Origin: Chloroflexota bacterium
Lineage (GTDB): Bacteria > Chloroflexota > Anaerolineae > Caldilineales > Caldilineaceae
Assembly (NCBI GenBank): GCA_003577005.1
Contig: QEUW01000375.1
Span: 1 to 7,210 of the forward strand
Length of the DNA stretch: 7,210 bases
Direction: 5' to 3'
Notes under the pieces: model-generated
Database searches by the model: none
Seen by the model: only the letters and a program-made list of their open reading frames with translations
What the model was told of the DNA's origin: nothing
Shown: in pieces, positions 5,271-7,210 of the stretch
Layout: each line of letters begins with the position of its first letter
How positions within the stretch are numbered: the stretch's first letter is position 1
Translations under genes and position numbers: made by a program

Positions 5271-6908
5271 TCACGACGCTACGGCATATGGTTCAACGTG
5301 CCGCGCCGGTTCGCCCAGCCTGGCACAGTTCTTTAGCTCTTCTTCCCAAAAGCGCAGAAAGAGACTGCCCTGCAACAGCTCCGTGGACGGTTCACCGCCC
5401 GCCTCTCGCACAAAGTGCTCATACTCGGAACGGGAATGGATCAGCCACAGTAAGAGCCGCAAGGGGCGCAACAGCTGTGGATCAAGCCCGGTCTGCTCGA
5501 CGTACCGGGCCAGGCACTCGGCCACGATGCCACCGGTGAAGGTCTGCGGGTCTAGTATCGCCCGATACGACTCGACCGCACGGAGCGTGTTCATCGTCCC
5601 CTCCAAAAAGATCGCCAGATAGGCGAGAAAGTAGAGGAGGTCGAGCGCAGGCAGACCCGCCAACTCCGCCGATTCCCAGTCCAGCACAACCAGTTCACCG
5701 TCGGCGTCAACCAACAGGTTCCAGGGCGAAAAATCACGCTGCTCGCAGACGAGCGGCAGCTTGTCCAGCGTGGCAAGAATTGCACAGGTCTCTTGCAGCC
5801 ACTGCAGCTCAATCACAGCCCCAAAATGACGTTCGAAATCAGCCAATACCGGCGCGACTAAGCGATCCCACCACAGGTGGCGCGGCTGTGGACATTGGGG
5901 CATAGCCAGTTTGGCGAGCCAATCAGTTGCCTGGAGCGCAAAGGTGCGGAAGTTCTCTCGCCGCAGCAGCGCCCAGAGGGGTACGCCGGTGAGCGCCGTC
6001 TCGCCCACTGCAAGCGAATCACCGGTGCGCCGGCAAAAGAGCAGCCGCGGTATGCCGCGTATGCCCGCGGGCTGCAAGGCGTGGAGCGCACGAAGGGTCC
6101 TCACTTCGCGTTCCAGGGCAGGGATAGACTCCGGCACGCGCGGCCACTTGACGACAAGACGGGGCTCGCGCTCTTCATCGGCAAATAACAGGCCCACCAC
6201 CTTGTTGATGCTCTGGGCGCCACCGGTGAGCAATAACCACGATAGATCCGCAGGTCGATCACCTAGCCCCCAGTCGCCCCAATGGGCCCGGATCCAGTTG
6301 AGCAAAGCGACATCGTCAGTAATATCCTGGTCACCTGTGGCCAGCCGCGGCTTATGGGCGATTGCACAGATCGGGAAGACGAATCGTAGCTGCAGCCCCG
6401 CCCGCCAGGCCAGTTGGTAAAGAGCACGCGCCAATCGCCTGGCAGCCGATCGCACAGGCGCCCGGTTGGCCAGGAAGTGATGGAGTGCGCCAGGCGCTTC
6501 CAGCGGCAGCCAGAAGAGGGCATTGCCCTGAGCGGGTCGGGGCCAGGGCCAATAACAGGTCACGCCGTCAAAGCCCGCAGCCTCCAGACGCCGCCGCACC
6601 TCCTGCGGGCCGCCGACCAGCGGGCGCTGCCATTCGGTGTAGCAGACGCCGCCCGGGCGCAGCGCCGCCCAAGCCGTCTGCAACGTGGCTCGATCCGGAT
6701 TGGTAGCAACCACCAGATCATGCGCGCCGAACTGCTCCCCATCCCCCTGGCTTTCTTTGCCAGCAATGGAGGCAACCGCCTGATCCAACAGGCCATCGGC
6801 AAAGCAGATCGTGCGGCCCGGCTGAGGGTTTGGCAGCAAGAAGCGCCAATCAACCCGCCGCAGCAGCCGGTTACGCACCGCTTCCTGCTTGTTGTCGGCG
6901 ATGCTCAT
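5271..6908 (-). CDS. Methyltransferase-like/APH-fold kinase fusion protein, catalytic Asp retained
   Basis: This 545-residue, apparently cytoplasmic protein carries VDWRFLLP (19-26). A degenerate methyltransferase-like N-half follows: HDLVVATNPD (63-72), then AALRPGGVCYTEW (81-93), a good match to the post-motif III of class I methyltransferases, and a CYWPWP/ALFWLPLE block. No clear glycine-rich SAM site is seen. From about residue 223 it is an APH-fold kinase: LLLTGGAQSINKV (226-238), LVVK with putative ATP Lys254, catalytic loop QRDFSPWNLL (390-399) with Asp392 and Asn397, and VVLDWE with metal-binding Asp410. The usual His of HxD is Gln390. It aligns over its whole length with the 3508-5154 protein. 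AGGAG (6913-6917) lies 4 bases before the ATG, which overlaps the glycosyltransferase stop by four bases. The inferred role is phosphorylation of a sugar, glycan end or small alcohol. The exact substrate cannot be read. Confidence 0.87.
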   Translation of the reverse strand: MSIADNKQEAVRNRLLRRVDWRFLLPNPQPGRTICFADGLLDQAVASIAGKESQGDGEQFGAHDLVVATNPDRATLQTAWAALRPGGVCYTEWQRPLVGGPQEVRRRLEAAGFDGVTCYWPWPRPAQGNALFWLPLEAPGALHHFLANRAPVRSAARRLARALYQLAWRAGLQLRFVFPICAIAHKPRLATGDQDITDDVALLNWIRAHWGDWGLGDRPADLSWLLLTGGAQSINKVVGLLFADEEREPRLVVKWPRVPESIPALEREVRTLRALHALQPAGIRGIPRLLFCRRTGDSLAVGETALTGVPLWALLRRENFRTFALQATDWLAKLAMPQCPQPRHLWWDRLVAPVLADFERHFGAVIELQWLQETCAILATLDKLPLVCEQRDFSPWNLLVDADGELVVLDWESAELAGLPALDLLYFLAYLAIFLEGTMNTLRAVESYRAILDPQTFTGGIVAECLARYVEQTGLDPQLLRPLRLLLWLIHSRSEYEHFVREAGGEPSTELLQGSLFLRFWEEELKNCARLGEPARHVEPYAVAS

Positions 6909-7210
6909 CTTGCTCCTCTCGTGGGCTGAAGCAGCGTTTCATAAACCTGCGCCACCCGTTGCACCATGACCTCAACTGAAAACTCTTGCCGCACCCGAGC
7001 AAGCCCTGCGCACGCCAGGCACCGGGCCCGTGCCGGGTCGGCCAGCAACTGGCGGATCGCCGCGGCCAGCGCCGCTGGATCGGCAGGAGGCACCAGCAGA
7101 CCCGTCTCCCCATCCACAACTGCCTCGCACGTGCCGGGGATAGCCGAGGCGATGACGGGTTTACCGGCTGCCATTGCCTCCAAAACGGCCAACGGCAGCC
7201 CCTCGTAGAG
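6905..7210 (-). CDS. GT4-type glycosyltransferase, C-terminal end (cut by window edge)
   Basis: A 101-residue open frame enters from the right edge and stops at 6905; the N-terminal part lies outside the window. It begins LYEGLPLAVLEAMAAGKPVI, which contains the EX7E motif (EGLPLAVLE) of GT-B fold, family 4 retaining glycosyltransferases; this segment binds the nucleotide-sugar donor. IPGTCEAVVDGETGLLVPPADPA follows as two short typical blocks (IPGTCEAV, then DGETGLLVPP), and then a C-terminal helix with LLADPARAR. These match the usual end of the family. A TTG at 7192 is the Leu of this motif and not a start. The TGA overlaps the next ATG (6905-6908), which implies co-transcription. It should add a sugar to the lipid-linked glycan at the cytoplasmic face. 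Donor and acceptor are unknown. Confidence 0.93.
   Translation of the reverse strand, partial: LYEGLPLAVLEAMAAGKPVIASAIPGTCEAVVDGETGLLVPPADPAALAAAIRQLLADPARARCLACAGLARVRQEFSVEVMVQRVAQVYETLLQPTRGAR

Noticed and set aside
6414..6929. Plus-strand open frame of 171 codons
   Set aside because: It is antisense to the methyltransferase-like half of the 5271-6908 gene, with low-complexity composition, no motifs and no ribosome site context.
6905..7192. A complete small gene starting at the TTG at 7192
   Set aside because: The TTG encodes a Leu in the glycosyltransferase EX7E motif, and the same frame continues in register to the window edge, so this is the tail of a longer gene.

Overview
The window is one continuous minus-strand gene cluster, transcribed from high to low coordinates and almost fully coding. 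It looks like part of a locus that builds and exports a surface polysaccharide or other glycan. Base composition is moderately GC-rich by eye. The protein style suggests an environmental bacterium, possibly a Chloroflexota member of the Chloroflexia/filamentous phototroph type: a Wzt/Wzm exporter, a methyltransferase with a WGIERGTPIDRYYI-type N-terminus, and a GNAT/FemAB-like protein. The phylum is an inference from remembered family style and cannot be settled here.

Layout in order of transcription (right to left): (1) the C-terminal end of a GT4 glycosyltransferase (7210-6905, cut by the window edge). (2) A 545-residue two-domain protein (6908-5271) with a degenerate methyltransferase-like N-half and an APH-fold kinase C-half. 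(3) A 116-base intergenic region holding a nested inverted-repeat structure. (4) A 548-residue paralogue of protein 2 (5154-3508) whose kinase domain has Ala in place of the catalytic Asp. (5) A stand-alone class I SAM-dependent methyltransferase (3490-2693). (6) A Wzm/TagG-type ABC-2 permease (2696-1794). (7) Its Wzt-type ATPase with a C-terminal carbohydrate-binding-type domain (1793-471). (8) The N-terminal part of a GNAT/FemAB-like acyltransferase (465-1, cut by the window edge). Junctions are ATGA overlaps, direct abutment, or 5-17 base gaps, except the 116-base gap, so this is probably one operon with one internal control point or break.

Working model: the glycosyltransferase helps assemble a lipid-linked glycan, and the ABC transporter exports it. 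The kinase-like and methyltransferase proteins, with the acyltransferase, modify or cap it. The paralogous pair is the most interesting part. Their methyltransferase-like plus kinase architecture, beside a Wzt with an extended C-terminal domain, recalls the E. coli O9a WbdD/Wzt chain-capping and export system. One copy keeps the catalytic Asp but lacks the usual His, and the other keeps the His but lacks the Asp. That pattern suggests an active kinase paired with a pseudokinase partner. I saw no RNA genes, CRISPR arrays or complete mobile elements, and no stretch over 300 bases without a gene.
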